From contig NC_072896.1 in the NCBI RefSeq assembly GCF_027943255.1, positions 46,898,501-46,962,500 on the forward strand: DNA of 64,000 nt. The letters are read 5' to 3'. Below are positions 44,480 through 55,079 of this stretch, piece after piece. This DNA is from Anastrepha obliqua (Eukaryota; Arthropoda; Insecta; Diptera; Tephritidae). The notes under the pieces were generated by a model. The model saw only the letters and a list, made by a program, of their open reading frames with translations. It did not search any database and was not told where the DNA came from. The stretch's first letter is position 1, and each line of letters begins with the position of its first letter. The position numbers were made by a program, and so were the translations under genes.

Positions 44480-45110
44480 GGGGTCCCGGTGGTCTAGAAT
44501 TTGGAAGGTGAGAAATTGGAAGGATATTCCCAGTATTTTCAATTCTACAGCCGTTTTAGCAAGTAGTGTCATTACGCGGCGGCATCAATAAAATCAAAAC
44601 TAAATTCGGCCTAGTGTTGTCAAAAAAAAAAACAAAACCTCTATTCACCCGCATCGTCTGAAATTTTAATATGTTATTCACAACATCAATGACTATCACC
44701 CGTACTAGAATCATATTGATATTTCAATTATTTCGTATTTTTTTTTTATTAAACACCTCAAAAACAAAAAACGATTTTTAGAGTGGTAAATTCAAAACCG
44801 CGACATTTTGTCACATTTTTTTATTCTAGTACGGGGCATAGCTACAGTCAACCTGATTAATATTTTTTTTGGTTTTTGTGTTTCAGATAAATAGAAGAGT
44901 CAAAATGGACAACACCGTTCAGGTGCAATTTTTCGGGAGGGTCAACTTCAGCGCTAATTTTAAAATTATTATTTTTTTTTTAATTTTTGTATGCAAAAGA
45001 AGTTAAATAAAAAGCCTAAAAAATTTAAGTTTCATTTTTCATTTTTTTATTGTAAAAACAATTCCTGAAAACACCCTAAATTTTCGAGCTCTAGACCATC
45101 GGCACCCCAC
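44480..45110. mobile_element. Candidate piggyBac-type MITE
   Basis: TTAA at 44476-44479 is followed by GGGGTCCCGGTGGTCTAGA. The right end, in reverse complement, is GTGGGGTGCCGATGGTCTAG, next to TTAC (45111-45114), a one-base variant of TTAA. 631 bp, AT-rich, no transposase. TTAA targets with G-rich termini are typical of piggyBac-like elements. Confidence 0.55.
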
Positions 45111-45379
45111 TTACGTGAATGGATGTTTACCTCGAAAGGTCAACTACGAGTGAGATATTCGAATTTGTGGTAAGAAATAATTTTGCAATATAATATTTAT
45201 GGAAAAAGACTTAATTTTTTTGATCGAGTTTAATTTAATCAAATAACAAAAACATTTTTTTTAATAGGAGGGCAGTGCAATGAGTACCTTTGTTTGATGA
45301 TAGATGCCGATCCTGAGAGAAGTTGGTATTACCATCGTGTGCTGCTATCTACCAAATGACGACAAAATAAATTTCAGAC

Positions 45380-46445
45380 TGATTGATAGGTTCGTTTGAA
45401 TTTGGCAGCTATTCGAGTAAGACGTGTTTTGTTATGATGGAAAATGAGCAGCATCGTTCGGAAATTCCCTTTTTGTTTTTGGATGGAAAAAAATGCGAGG
45501 AGATAAAAGCAAAATTGGATGCTGTCTATGGGGACGCCTCGCCATCTATGACCACAATTAATTATTGGTTCAACGAACTTAAACGTGGGCGAACATCCGC
45601 TTGTAATGAGGAGCGACAAAGACCCCAGACGTGGTTACCGAGGAAATTATTCAAAAAGCCTACGACATGATTCTCGCTGATCGAAGAACGAAAATGCGCG
45701 AAGACCATGTGTATGTCAACCGGAACGTCAATTAATATTTTCTAAGAAGAAGAAGTAACAGAGGCCATCGGTGTGAACAAATTGCCGGCTTCCGATGGGT
45801 GCCACGATTGCTTTCAAGCAACAACAAGCGGATGCGGCTATTAATTTCGAAGCAGTGTTTGCAGCAATTTAAGCGTGATTCGCAAGAATTTTTGCGTCGA
45901 TTTGTCACCGTTGATGAAACTTTTGTCTCATCATTACCCACCAGAAACTTAGCAATGGATTTCTTCCGATTAATCTGCTCCAAAGAAGACGAAAACAGTC
46001 CCATCGGCCGGAAAGGTAATGGTGATGATTTTTTGGGATGCGAATGGCGTCATCCTCATGGATTTTTTAGAAAAGGAAGAGCGATCACTGGACAATACTG
46101 CAGTGAGTTATTGGACTGCTTTCACAAAAAATTTAAGTGCAAACTGCATGAGTTGCGGCCACACTCCCCATATACATACATCCGATCTGGCTCCCTCCGA
46201 CTTTTTTTTGTTCCCTAACATGAAGAAATGGCTCGCAGGAAAACAAGGAGGTTCAAACGAGGAAGCCATCGCCGAGACAGAGGCGTGATTTTGGGAGTTC
46301 GACAAATCCAATTTTCCGGAGGGGTTAAAATCATGGCTTGAGCGTTGAGAGAAGAGTATCTTTCTAAAAGGAGACTATGTTGAAAAAAAAAAAAAAAATT
46401 TAATGGTGTCTCCATTTCTAACACGGATACTAATTGGACCACCTC
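45380..46445 (+). mobile_element. mariner element relic
   Basis: The ATG at 45434 opens MMENEQHRSEIPFLFLDGKK, then EIKAKLDAVYGDASPSMTTI, NYWFNELKRGRTSACNEERQ. After frameshifts: FLRRFVTVDETFVSS (first Asp), GKVMVMIFWDANGVILMDFL, TSDLAPSDFFLFPNMKKWLA and EEAIAETEA. The second catalytic motif region is deleted. Same family as the fragment at 10507-11049 (LKKWLAGK). Confidence 0.8.
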
Positions 46446-47954
46446 GTTAAATTTGGAGTTATAGGCCACCTTAGGAAGCACATTAAGTTCATGTGAAATT
46501 AGTAGTGAAAATATGAATTAAAATTATTCTAGAAGATAAAATTTAATTGGATCGTGGAACATTTTTAATAAAGCTCTATTCTGATAGCCCATTTATTACC
46601 CACAATATGAATTTGTTCTAAAAAGTGGCTTTAAAAAAAACTCGAAGCAAAAAAACAGACTCTTGTTGTCCACGATTGCCTAAGCTAGCCCGACTGATGC
46701 AGATGTTTTCACAAACCTGCCAAATTTTGATTTCGAGCAGGTGGTTAGCGAAGGAAATGAACCAGAGGAATTAGCGAAGCACCTCAATTATGCTGACTGA
46801 ATTTAAAATAGTCGAGGTACGTTAAATTATTCGAATATTAGACCAATATCAGAAGTACAAGGCCTCTTCTATTCACCACTTTTCTGGTCGGCTCGCTTAG
46901 TAAAAAATTTTCTTATCAAAGCAAAAATAAAGTTAGTGACTATAGTTATGCCTAAAAAAACTGTACTAACTCAATATTTTACAAATAAATGCAATTTGAG
47001 GCAGCTCTTTTCCCGCGTTGCCGAGATATGTTTATTTAGACCAGTTGTTTCATCGATTCGCTACTTGCTAACGCTTGGCGAAAGGAAGAGGCCTGGTGAC
47101 AAAAATCGTTAAATCTGACTGAGCTACCCATTAGCATCGCCCTGTTAACAATCTTTCACTCTAAGCCACGGTTTATTATTATTTTTTTCTTCTAAAGTTA
47201 ATTCTTCAAAGTTAATCTATCATTTGAAGTAGAATAGTAACTAACAGTTTATTGCTAAAACAGGTATTTACATAATATACAAACCCTCTCCCTTCCACAT
47301 AAGATTTCAACTTTTATATGAGTAAGCAACGAAACTGGGTACAAAAAAGGAGAGTAAAAACTGCTGAGTGATATATTTCCAAAACAAAATATACATTCGG
47401 TTGCTCAGTGATACAAAAAGGAAAAATAAATAACTGATACAAAAACAAGCGCTAAATTTAGCACACCACACACCTTTTGTTATGTAAATTCCCACTTTCG
47501 CTTTTGTGTAAGTCGCCTCGCATTCTCGCAAAGCTGAAATAGTATCCCTAAATTATATTATCCAGCTGAATTCTATTATAAGATTTTTTCTTAATTAAAC
47601 TTTTAACGAAATAGTCGTAGTCATGGAAATCTCTTTTGAGACTGTAGATTTTCTATCATTGCTGCACTTTGTATAGAAATTGAGAAATTCAATAATATTT
47701 CATTTCATTTCGGCTAAACAAAATCTTCAATTAGAGAAAAAATACCCACAATTTTTTTTTCATAAGTTTTATGGTACTTTGTTGTTATCGAATACATTTA
47801 AGTTTAGTCACAATAAAATATGAAACCATATAATTGAATTTCTATTGCGTTGGCAAGAAATTTATTTTGGTTTTCACAAATACTTTAATAGCTATAGATA
47901 TGTCCTAAAGTACTTTCGTCTTGTTGCCATTTGATACAAGTCACTTGTGGCTGC
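46446..47954. other. Intron sequence, weak unassigned coding-like patch
   Basis: 46690-46797 reads TDADVFTNLPNFDFEQVVSE, GNEPEELAKHLNYAD, which looks coding and might be the end of a pogo/jerky-type transposase, but this is a guess. The rest is AT-rich with no feature. Confidence 0.3.
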
Positions 47955-47958
47955 TTAA

Positions 47959-48707
47959 GGGGGGAGCCTGCTTTAGAGGCTTCAAAAAATTAAAAACAAT
48001 TTTTTTTTTTACATAAACGTCTTCCAAAGCTATCCAAGAATGTGTCCTCAAAATTTCAGAAGCAAATTCAAAATATTGTGAGAGAATTGAAAGAAATTGT
48101 GAGCAAGCGTCGAGCAGGCATACGAGCGGCCGAATCGCTCGAAGTGCGATTTCTCGGTTTTTTATTTTTACGATTTTTCTTAATTCGCGGGAAAGATAAG
48201 GGAAAAGTTAAACGTGCTATCGAAACGAGATAACATTGATTGTATTCGAAATTAAATTCTCTTCTAGTTGAACCTTAAAAACCTTAAGAAATTCATGATT
48301 AACCCACTTTTTAAAAAATCTAAAGTGAATTTGTTATTCCAAAAAAATGATTTTTTTTTTTAATTAGCAAAAAATTGTTGAATTTCTCACTTTTTGTTTA
48401 ATTTTCTTGGTTTAACTAGAAGCTATACTGTACTAATATAATTTTTTTTTTTTGGGGTTTTCGGTTTCAGATGAAAATTGCGACCTGCATCTTTCCCGCC
48501 GCATGACACATGCACACTCGAGGCGCCTAGGCAAAATGCTTGTACCAGGCATAATGCGGCATATATTTTAATGAAAAAATTTGAGAAGACTGTTGAAGTA
48601 TATAACAAAAAAACCTGAAAGTTTCGTTCCAATCGAATATTTCTTTCCTTCCCAAAAAAATCCACGAAAAAATCGATTTTTTGAAGCCTCTAAGGCAGGT
48701 TGCCCCC
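47959..48707. mobile_element. piggyBac-type MITE with TTAA duplications
   Basis: 749 bp between TTAA at 47955-47958 and 48708-48711. Termini are inverted repeats of about 28 bp: G-runs, then CCTGC and TTAGAGGCTTCAAAAAAT, with few differences. No transposase. Interior strongly AT-rich. TTAA duplication points to mobilisation by a piggyBac-like transposase. Confidence 0.8.
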
Positions 48708-48839
48708 TTAAGAAGCAAAATTTCTTGTTAGCTATTTCGAATAACGGATGTTAAAGCGGGTAAGCTGTTGAGGGGCAACTCGAGATTTTTAAAGCTCCTA
48801 GTTCTCATACTCAGAAAATTCAAAATAAAAGTTTATTCC

Positions 48840-49876
48840 TCAAAAGTGGTATTATCGCCTTCGAAATACTCCCCATAAACTGCAACGCACCTCCGCCAGC
48901 TCTCAAAATATTCATGGAATTCTATTTTCGGCATAGCCATCAGAGCCTCCCGTCTTTGATTTTTCCATTGCTTCCTTTCGGTAGTTAAAACTCGTTCCCT
49001 GTAGTGGTTTTTGATTCGATCAAACCGAAAAAAAAACAAAAAAACAAAAAACACGGAGGGAGCTACAACAGGTGAATTCGATGACTGTTGGTTGGTATTC
49101 GTTTCGTTTTTGGTAAAAAATTCACGGATAATTATGGCATTGCGCGACGGTGAGTTATTATGGTCCAAAATCCACGAGTTATTCCCACAAATCCTTTCTT
49201 TTTTGGTAAATTGCTTCACGTAAACGCCCTTTTTGACCTTCTGCCAAAAATTACAACACCGTTGCAGTCCGTAAAACCGTGAGCATCACTTTCTTTTTTG
49301 ACTGCAAATGACATGGTTTTTTTTGCCAGATTCATTCATTTTTGCACTCACTCGCCTGCTTTCTAGATTGAGTGTCGTACTGATAAACTCACGTTTCGTC
49401 TTCAGTAAAGATGCGTTTGATGAATGTTTAGTCTGATTCAGCCGTGGAAATCATGTCTTCCTCTATATTAACGCCGTCCATTTTTGCTAAGAAAAGTCAG
49501 GTCCTTTGAAACCAACATCGCAGCGAGACGGCGAAAACCGAAATCATTAATTACAATGTCCAGAGCGGAGCCATTACCAAAGTTCAAGTCCTATGCCAGC
49601 TGCCTATTGTTTAATATTCGATTAGTGATCAGCTTTTTTCAATTTAATTATGTTTTAATCAGTTTCCGATGTCGACGGCCTGCCACCACTCACGTCTTCC
49701 TCGTTGAACTCACGGTCTCTTCTGAAGCGTTCATGCCACTCGTAAGCGGCTGTCGGCTGTTTTCTTTAGAGTATCATTACCGCAACGGTTTCTCAACACT
49801 TTAAAAGTTTTCTCACTGTTGAATATTTTTTTAATGTGAAATTTAATACAAATTCGTTGCTGTAAATTGAAACCCA
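48840..49876 (-). mobile_element. mariner transposase relic
   Basis: Minus strand from about 49874 begins MGFNLQQRICIKFHIKKIFN. The middle is broken by stops. From 49219: VKQFTKKERICGNNSWILDH, NNSPSRNAIIIREFFTKNE (second motif, D-N changed to H-N-N), then EALMAMPKIEFHEYFESWRR and VYGEYFEGDN, the usual C-terminal end. Same family as 27064-27370. Termini not established. Confidence 0.7.
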
Positions 49877-50589
49877 TTTTTAAATTGTAAAAAATCGAAA
49901 ACACGCGCAGAGGTAGATTTACTCAAAACGGTGTAACATCTACAAATGTCAAGCAATGGCGATACAGTTTTGGAATGTTAAAAAACAGCCCTCAAATCAG
50001 AGTGTCCTCTAGCGTTTTGGGAACTTTTTGATCAGAGTGGTTCTTGGTTATGCCATAAGTTCTGTTACAACTTAAAATCAGTGAAAGCACTTTTAGATTG
50101 TATTACAATTTTGGTTTTTTGTTATTATTAAATTCTAAAACTTCTGTAAAACAAACAATATGCAAAATTATCGCCATTTAAATGGACTGGTACGTGAAGT
50201 GTCCTTCGATATGGGCGACGTTGCTGCAAGAAGTGCTTGCTTGAGATTCCTAAAATTTCATTGGCGAGCTCTTGCCTTCCGACTCCGGTCATAGTCGAGA
50301 AGATTAAAATCTGGGCTGTCCGATGCTGAATCTTCAGCAGAAATAAGAGCTCGCTTATTCGGCCGTAACCACCCTTGAGTTATTTTGACTTTATGTGTCG
50401 CTGCAGAGAATTGTTGAAAGACTCAGTATTCTGCATTAAAACGGGTTCCTGCTAAATTCTTAACCTCGATTTCCAATTTATTCTCCTGGTACACCTTTCC
50501 GATTGTAACCTTGAGTGCATTTAGGTTAAATAAAGCTGGCCACTGGAAGGAAAAAACTGATGGTCATGCCAGTCTATTAAAGTGACAAA
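49877..50589. other. Intron sequence, no gene seen
   Basis: No element recognised. Confidence 0.45.
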
Positions 50590-52220
50590 CTCAGTTCACC
50601 TCGGGGAGGACTGATTACATCGTTCCAACGATGACATTCAATAGGAATTCCATTCGGGAATAATGGAGTAAAGGACTTTTCCTAAACAACTTTGACACTC
50701 CTGTCTACACAGATGGTTCAAAAATGGATTGTGGTGTTGGAGCAGACATAAAATTGAAAAATCTGTGCATCTTTCTAATCCTTGCAGAGCCTTATAGGCG
50801 GAAGTACTTGCAATTGGGGAAGCTCGTAGCCTACTAAACACAGATTTCTCTTTTAAGTGCAATATCGCTAATCTTTTGGATAGCCCAGCTGCAATCCAGG
50901 CACTAGATTCCACTACAACAACCTATAAACTGGTGGAGCAAAGCAGAGCAAGGTGGAGCATAGCCTTACCATAAAGTTACCTACCATAAAGTTACCTTAA
51001 TCTGGGTCCCGGGACATCGGAAAATCAAAAAAAGCGAGCGAACTGGCAAGACGACCATCTGCCATGAATAACATTCTTGCATAATTAGTATTCACACCAC
51101 TCAGTGTAATCAAGAATGCAATATCCTCACAATATCAACGAAGCTTGGATTGTAGATGGAGAGATCAGACAACCTGCAGAGTCAGCAGGACGTTCAGGCC
51201 CCTCAACAACCGCAAACAAACCTCAACATTAACAACTATGAGACGAAGGGATGCCTGCAGACTCACGGCAGTAATAACTGACTTCTAGTTCATGGTGGAG
51301 CAGGCAGCCAAAATGTATAATATGTATATGTAAAGCGTTTTTCAGTAAGAGCGCTTCAACTTTTTTCTTGAATAAAACACAAACGGTTTGACTGTTTTAA
51401 CTAATTTTTTTTTATTATCGAGTTTGAACATATACATTTAAGTATGAAATTCGATTTCTTTTGCATGACCACAGCGTGCACGTTTTACGAAGTCCAACCG
51501 TTGAACCCAATTTTCGACCACTCTTTTGCATAAATCGGCCGAAATTCCAGCAATCCGTCCTGTTGAAACCACATGTCGTCTAAGTCCATACCATTCAATT
51601 GTGGCCAAAAATAATCGTTTATCATGTCGCGGTATCGATTTCCATTCACAGTAACGTGGCGATCGTTCTCGTCAACGAAAAAATATGGGCCAATTACGCC
51701 GCCGGCATGTAAACCGCACCAAACAGTCACTCTTTGTGGGTACATTGGTTTTTCGGCAATCTCTCTTGGATTATCTTTCGCCCAAATGCGGAAATTCTGC
51801 TTATTGACGAATTCACTGAGGTGAAAATGTGCGTCCTCACTGAAGATGAAGTGCGCGATATGCATTTTGATTTGAACGCCCGTTTTCATAATAAGCCTGA
51901 ATAAATTTAACGCGTTGCTCAAGTGTGTAGCGTTCCATGATGAAATGTATACTAATGAAGTTTACAAATGACAAGCGAAAAATAAAAAATATTGCGTCGT
52001 TCACCCTCCCTATCGGAAAAAAGTTGAAGCGCACCTATTGAAAAACGCCTTATATATGCCATAGTTGTAATCAAACAGAGAAAAGAGAAACCATCTTTCA
52101 CTTTCTCTGTGAATGCCCTAAGAAAAGCTCGAAAAGCTGACCCGAAAAAATGCAAACAACCTTATAAGGTTTCTAAAGTGCACAGACTGGATATAGTCGA
52201 GAATAAATCATAACATAACT
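50590..52220 (+). mobile_element. LINE 3' half (RNase H), split by a mariner
   Basis: Plus strand: TPVYTDGSKMDCGVGAD (first RNase H Asp) at about 50695, IQALDSTTTT, LIWVPGHRKIKKSE at 51000, then RRDACRLTAVITDF. The frame runs into the mariner at 51333 as AAKMYNMYM and resumes at 52053 as YICHSCNQTEKRETIFHFLC then ECP, the cysteine knuckle. So the mariner lies inside the final domain. Multiple frameshifts elsewhere. Confidence 0.8.
51333..52050 (-). mobile_element. DUF4817-type mariner, internally deleted, inside a LINE
   Basis: 718 bp. Both ends carry GCGCTTCAACTTTTTTC preceded by GCGTTTTTCA; TA at 51331-51332 and 52051-52052. The minus ATG at 51938 opens MERYTLEQRVKFIQAYYENG. A deletion then joins FIFSEDAHFHLSEFVNKQN, VWCGLHAGGVIGPYFFVDEN, YFWPQLNGMDLDDMWFQQDG, after which sequence jumps to a noncoding end. 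The third catalytic motif is missing. Closest copy: 15125-15819. Confidence 0.9.
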
Positions 52221-53836
52221 TGTTGGTTACGAGGATGTGACAACAAAATGGTACGGATTCTTGGTGAATCACCCCTTCAACCAACCAGTCAAAATTTTTC
52301 CTTGAGTCTGTATGCCTCTTTGGCAAAAATTCAAAGTAGTGACGTCTTTATGGGGTATGCCGCACCAAACCATAAAAAGTGGCGAATGATTACCTCTCTG
52401 ATCATACGGTGCCGTACTTTTTGCTTCTTGCATTGACCTTGCCATTTCATTTATTAAAAAACTTAGGAGTATTTTTGCATCTTTACTATTTTATTTTTTT
52501 TAACCGTCGATGCAATGTGAAACAACTTGAATATCTGACTTATGCAATAAATTGAAGCGATACGATTTTCTCTGCTTTTAACCCAATCCATGTTAAGCAC
52601 TTGAAATTTTAAATCAAGTTGAATTGAACTTAGTTTGCAATACAATATTTTTTTCAAAATTCTACTACTTTGAAAATCTTGTAACAGAACTTATGGCGCT
52701 ACTAAGTGGTTTGCTTTGCATTATCTCTTGAAGTGGGATTATGAAATTCTGTTCTTGGCTTTGATTTTTTACTCAAAGATAACCAAAAATCGATCGATTC
52801 CCCGAAGTTTATGATGATCCAATTAAAGCTGAAACTTGACCAAATCTTCAAGCTAATATTGTTGTTCTTGTGTCAGCATAAAAATTACTCATACATGTAA
52901 AAATAATTCCGCTGGAGTGACAGTTCTTGGCCGTACGTAAATGCGGGTCATTCCGTGAACTCAGAACCAACTGCCGTGTCAAGTTGATATCCGAGAGTTT
53001 GGTGAGAAATAAAGTGCTCTTCCATTATTGAACCTAAGTTCTCTTCTTGCCCACCCCGATATTAAAATCGCCACGCAAAGACTTTTAGCCAGTTAAAATG
53101 TCCTGTTTTGAAATAAAATTATCTTTCATTTCCATAAGTCATAAAAACTCAAAATCACTTTCTGGCCACCCCAATATCAAATGCCGTTTTAGACAAACAA
53201 ACATCTATGTACAAACAAAATTCTGAATTTAATCCACTTTAGCCAGTTTTTACATCAGCTGCATATTTCAAACACGCACTTAAAGAGTCATGTTGCACAT
53301 GTTTTTAGTAAATTATTAACAAAAGCAAGCAGCAGCTTCTGAAACTCTCCGTGTAATGAATAAAATGGCTCGACACCTAAACATTCACTCCCCCGTGCAA
53401 AAGTGCGTTTGCCAAGCATCTATAGGCAATATGTAAATAATTGATTTTGCACAACAACAACTCAACAAAGCTGGAAGCAATATAAAAGTGAAGAAAAGGT
53501 GAGCGTTAAGAAATTTGCTGATTCTGTTTGCGATGTTTCCAATCTACGTAACAAAGTTTCGGACAGATCCTGATTAAGAATACCTGATGCACAGCAGGCA
53601 GCCAACAGCTAGCATTAATAGAATTTTCAAGAAAGAAAAAAATAGAGTGGGTGAGGGCTACATACTCATACCTATACAAGTTACATATAAAAGTTACAGC
53701 TGAATAGAAGAAAAATGGTGTAAGAAATGTTTTAGATAAACCGAAGGTTGTAGTGGGAGAAGTTAAATCTTTGGAACGACTAGGTTTGGGTGGAAAATTA
53801 TGACAGACGTGCCTTCGGCATTTTTGTTCTACTTAC
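52221..53836. other. Intron sequence, no gene seen
   Basis: No element, exon or structured repeat recognised between the LINE and the exon at 53837. Confidence 0.5.
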
Positions 53837-53996
53837 ATTTTACACGCAGCGGTAGTTGGTTGCTGACAGTTTCACCCTCATCGTTGATGGCGCTGCAAGC
53901 ATAATTTCCTGCATAGTGTTTGGTGATTTTCTGCAGCACCAAACTCTGATTGGAGCGAATCACGCGTGCGGAGGTGTTGTGTTCGAGGTGAATATT
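53837..53996 (-). CDS. Sidestep-family gene exon: second half of an Ig domain
   Basis: 160 nt. Acceptor TTTTTCAAG, donor GTAAGT. 53 codons in phase 0 (NIHLEHNTSARVIRSNQSLV, LQKITKHYAGNYACSAINDE, GETVSNQLPLRVK) and one base carried over. H-Y-A-G-N-Y-A-C is the Ig F-strand with the second disulphide Cys; S-L-V-L is the E strand. Pairs with the exon at 60505. Confidence 0.92.
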
Positions 53997-54082
53997 CTTG
54001 AAAAATAAAAAATGAACAAATATAAATTTTAAAACGTTTGTTCGATATGAATAATAATTATGCTAAGCTCTAAAGTCCATAG

Positions 54083-54101
54083 ACATACATACATACATAC
54101 A
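54083..54101. repeat. CATA microsatellite
   Basis: About four and a half CATA units. Confidence 0.9.
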
Positions 54102-54199
54102 CCATATATGAAAGTTAGTACATAAGTAGCGCGTTTTATATTTTGTTTTCGAAAAGAAAGCGATTTTATGTGTTGTAAGCACGGGATGTGATCGTTCTG

Positions 54200-55070
54200 C
54201 TACCTACAAATGTAACCGAAAAGTAAGAATTTTAAGTAAAGAATACACGGGCTTATCGATTCGAGCAATTTTTATGAGCCTAAGTATATATGTAAACTCA
54301 GTGGCATGCCACGCAAAATAGTGACAGAGCAGATGCCTGACAGATTCTTCCTTCTCCTCATTCTTGCAGCTTCGGCAATAGTCGAAATGAGGTACGTTAA
54401 GTCTCTGAGCATGTCGACCTAGGAGATAGTGACCTGTCATCAAAGCAACTAACATACCTTAACCTTGGCCGATTAAGTAGCGCCTTTGATCGCCTGAAGT
54501 GCCATTTTGCCCGAATTTTTTTTGTAGCCTTACATGTCAGCCATCTCGTGTTGATTGAAGTGACAATTCTACTTATACTACGCAGTTTGTGACCGCAGTA
54601 AAGAACCGTAGCAGTTTTTCCGACCAGATATATTGTCAATACATCCACGCCTAGCTCGAATTCTAATACTCAATAAGCTATTAAAATACAGTTCATTCAA
54701 ACAATAGCCCACAAGATTAGTTAGACCCAGACTGATTGATATGGCAGAGTATCCAACACCTAAATCGCAAACTTGATTAGTTGCAGTAAGCCGAGCAATA
54801 GTGTTACCTGCATTCTGTTTACCAACCAAGTCTGGGGGAGGTAAGAAGAAAAAGTATTCGAGCATCAAAGGGTGTGATTTCAAGAGTACCCCCGCGCTAG
54901 TATAAACGCCATACGTTGAACATTCTGAAACCTGTTTCTAATCGTAGTCTTGTCGAGAGTCGTCCAACAGACTATTATCCCGTAAAGGAGGATAGGTCTG
55001 ATAGCGGTCCTTACAGCAAATAAGCGTTCTTCGGAGAAAGACCCCATCTGTGTCCTATGGGTTTTTTGTA
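54200..55070 (-). mobile_element. LINE 3' part, RNase H mostly deleted
   Basis: Minus strand from 55070: GHRWGLSPKNAYLL-like start, RTAIRPILLYGIIVCWTTLD, FQNVQRMAFILARG (RT thumb), PPPDLVGKQNAGNTIARLTA, a degenerate RNase H, then from about 54460 MLVALMTGHYLLGRHAQRLN, YCRSCKNEEKEESVRHLLCH, the cysteine knuckle. It ends head-on against the plus-strand LINE at 55080. Confidence 0.8.
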
Positions 55071-55079
55071 TGAAAATAG

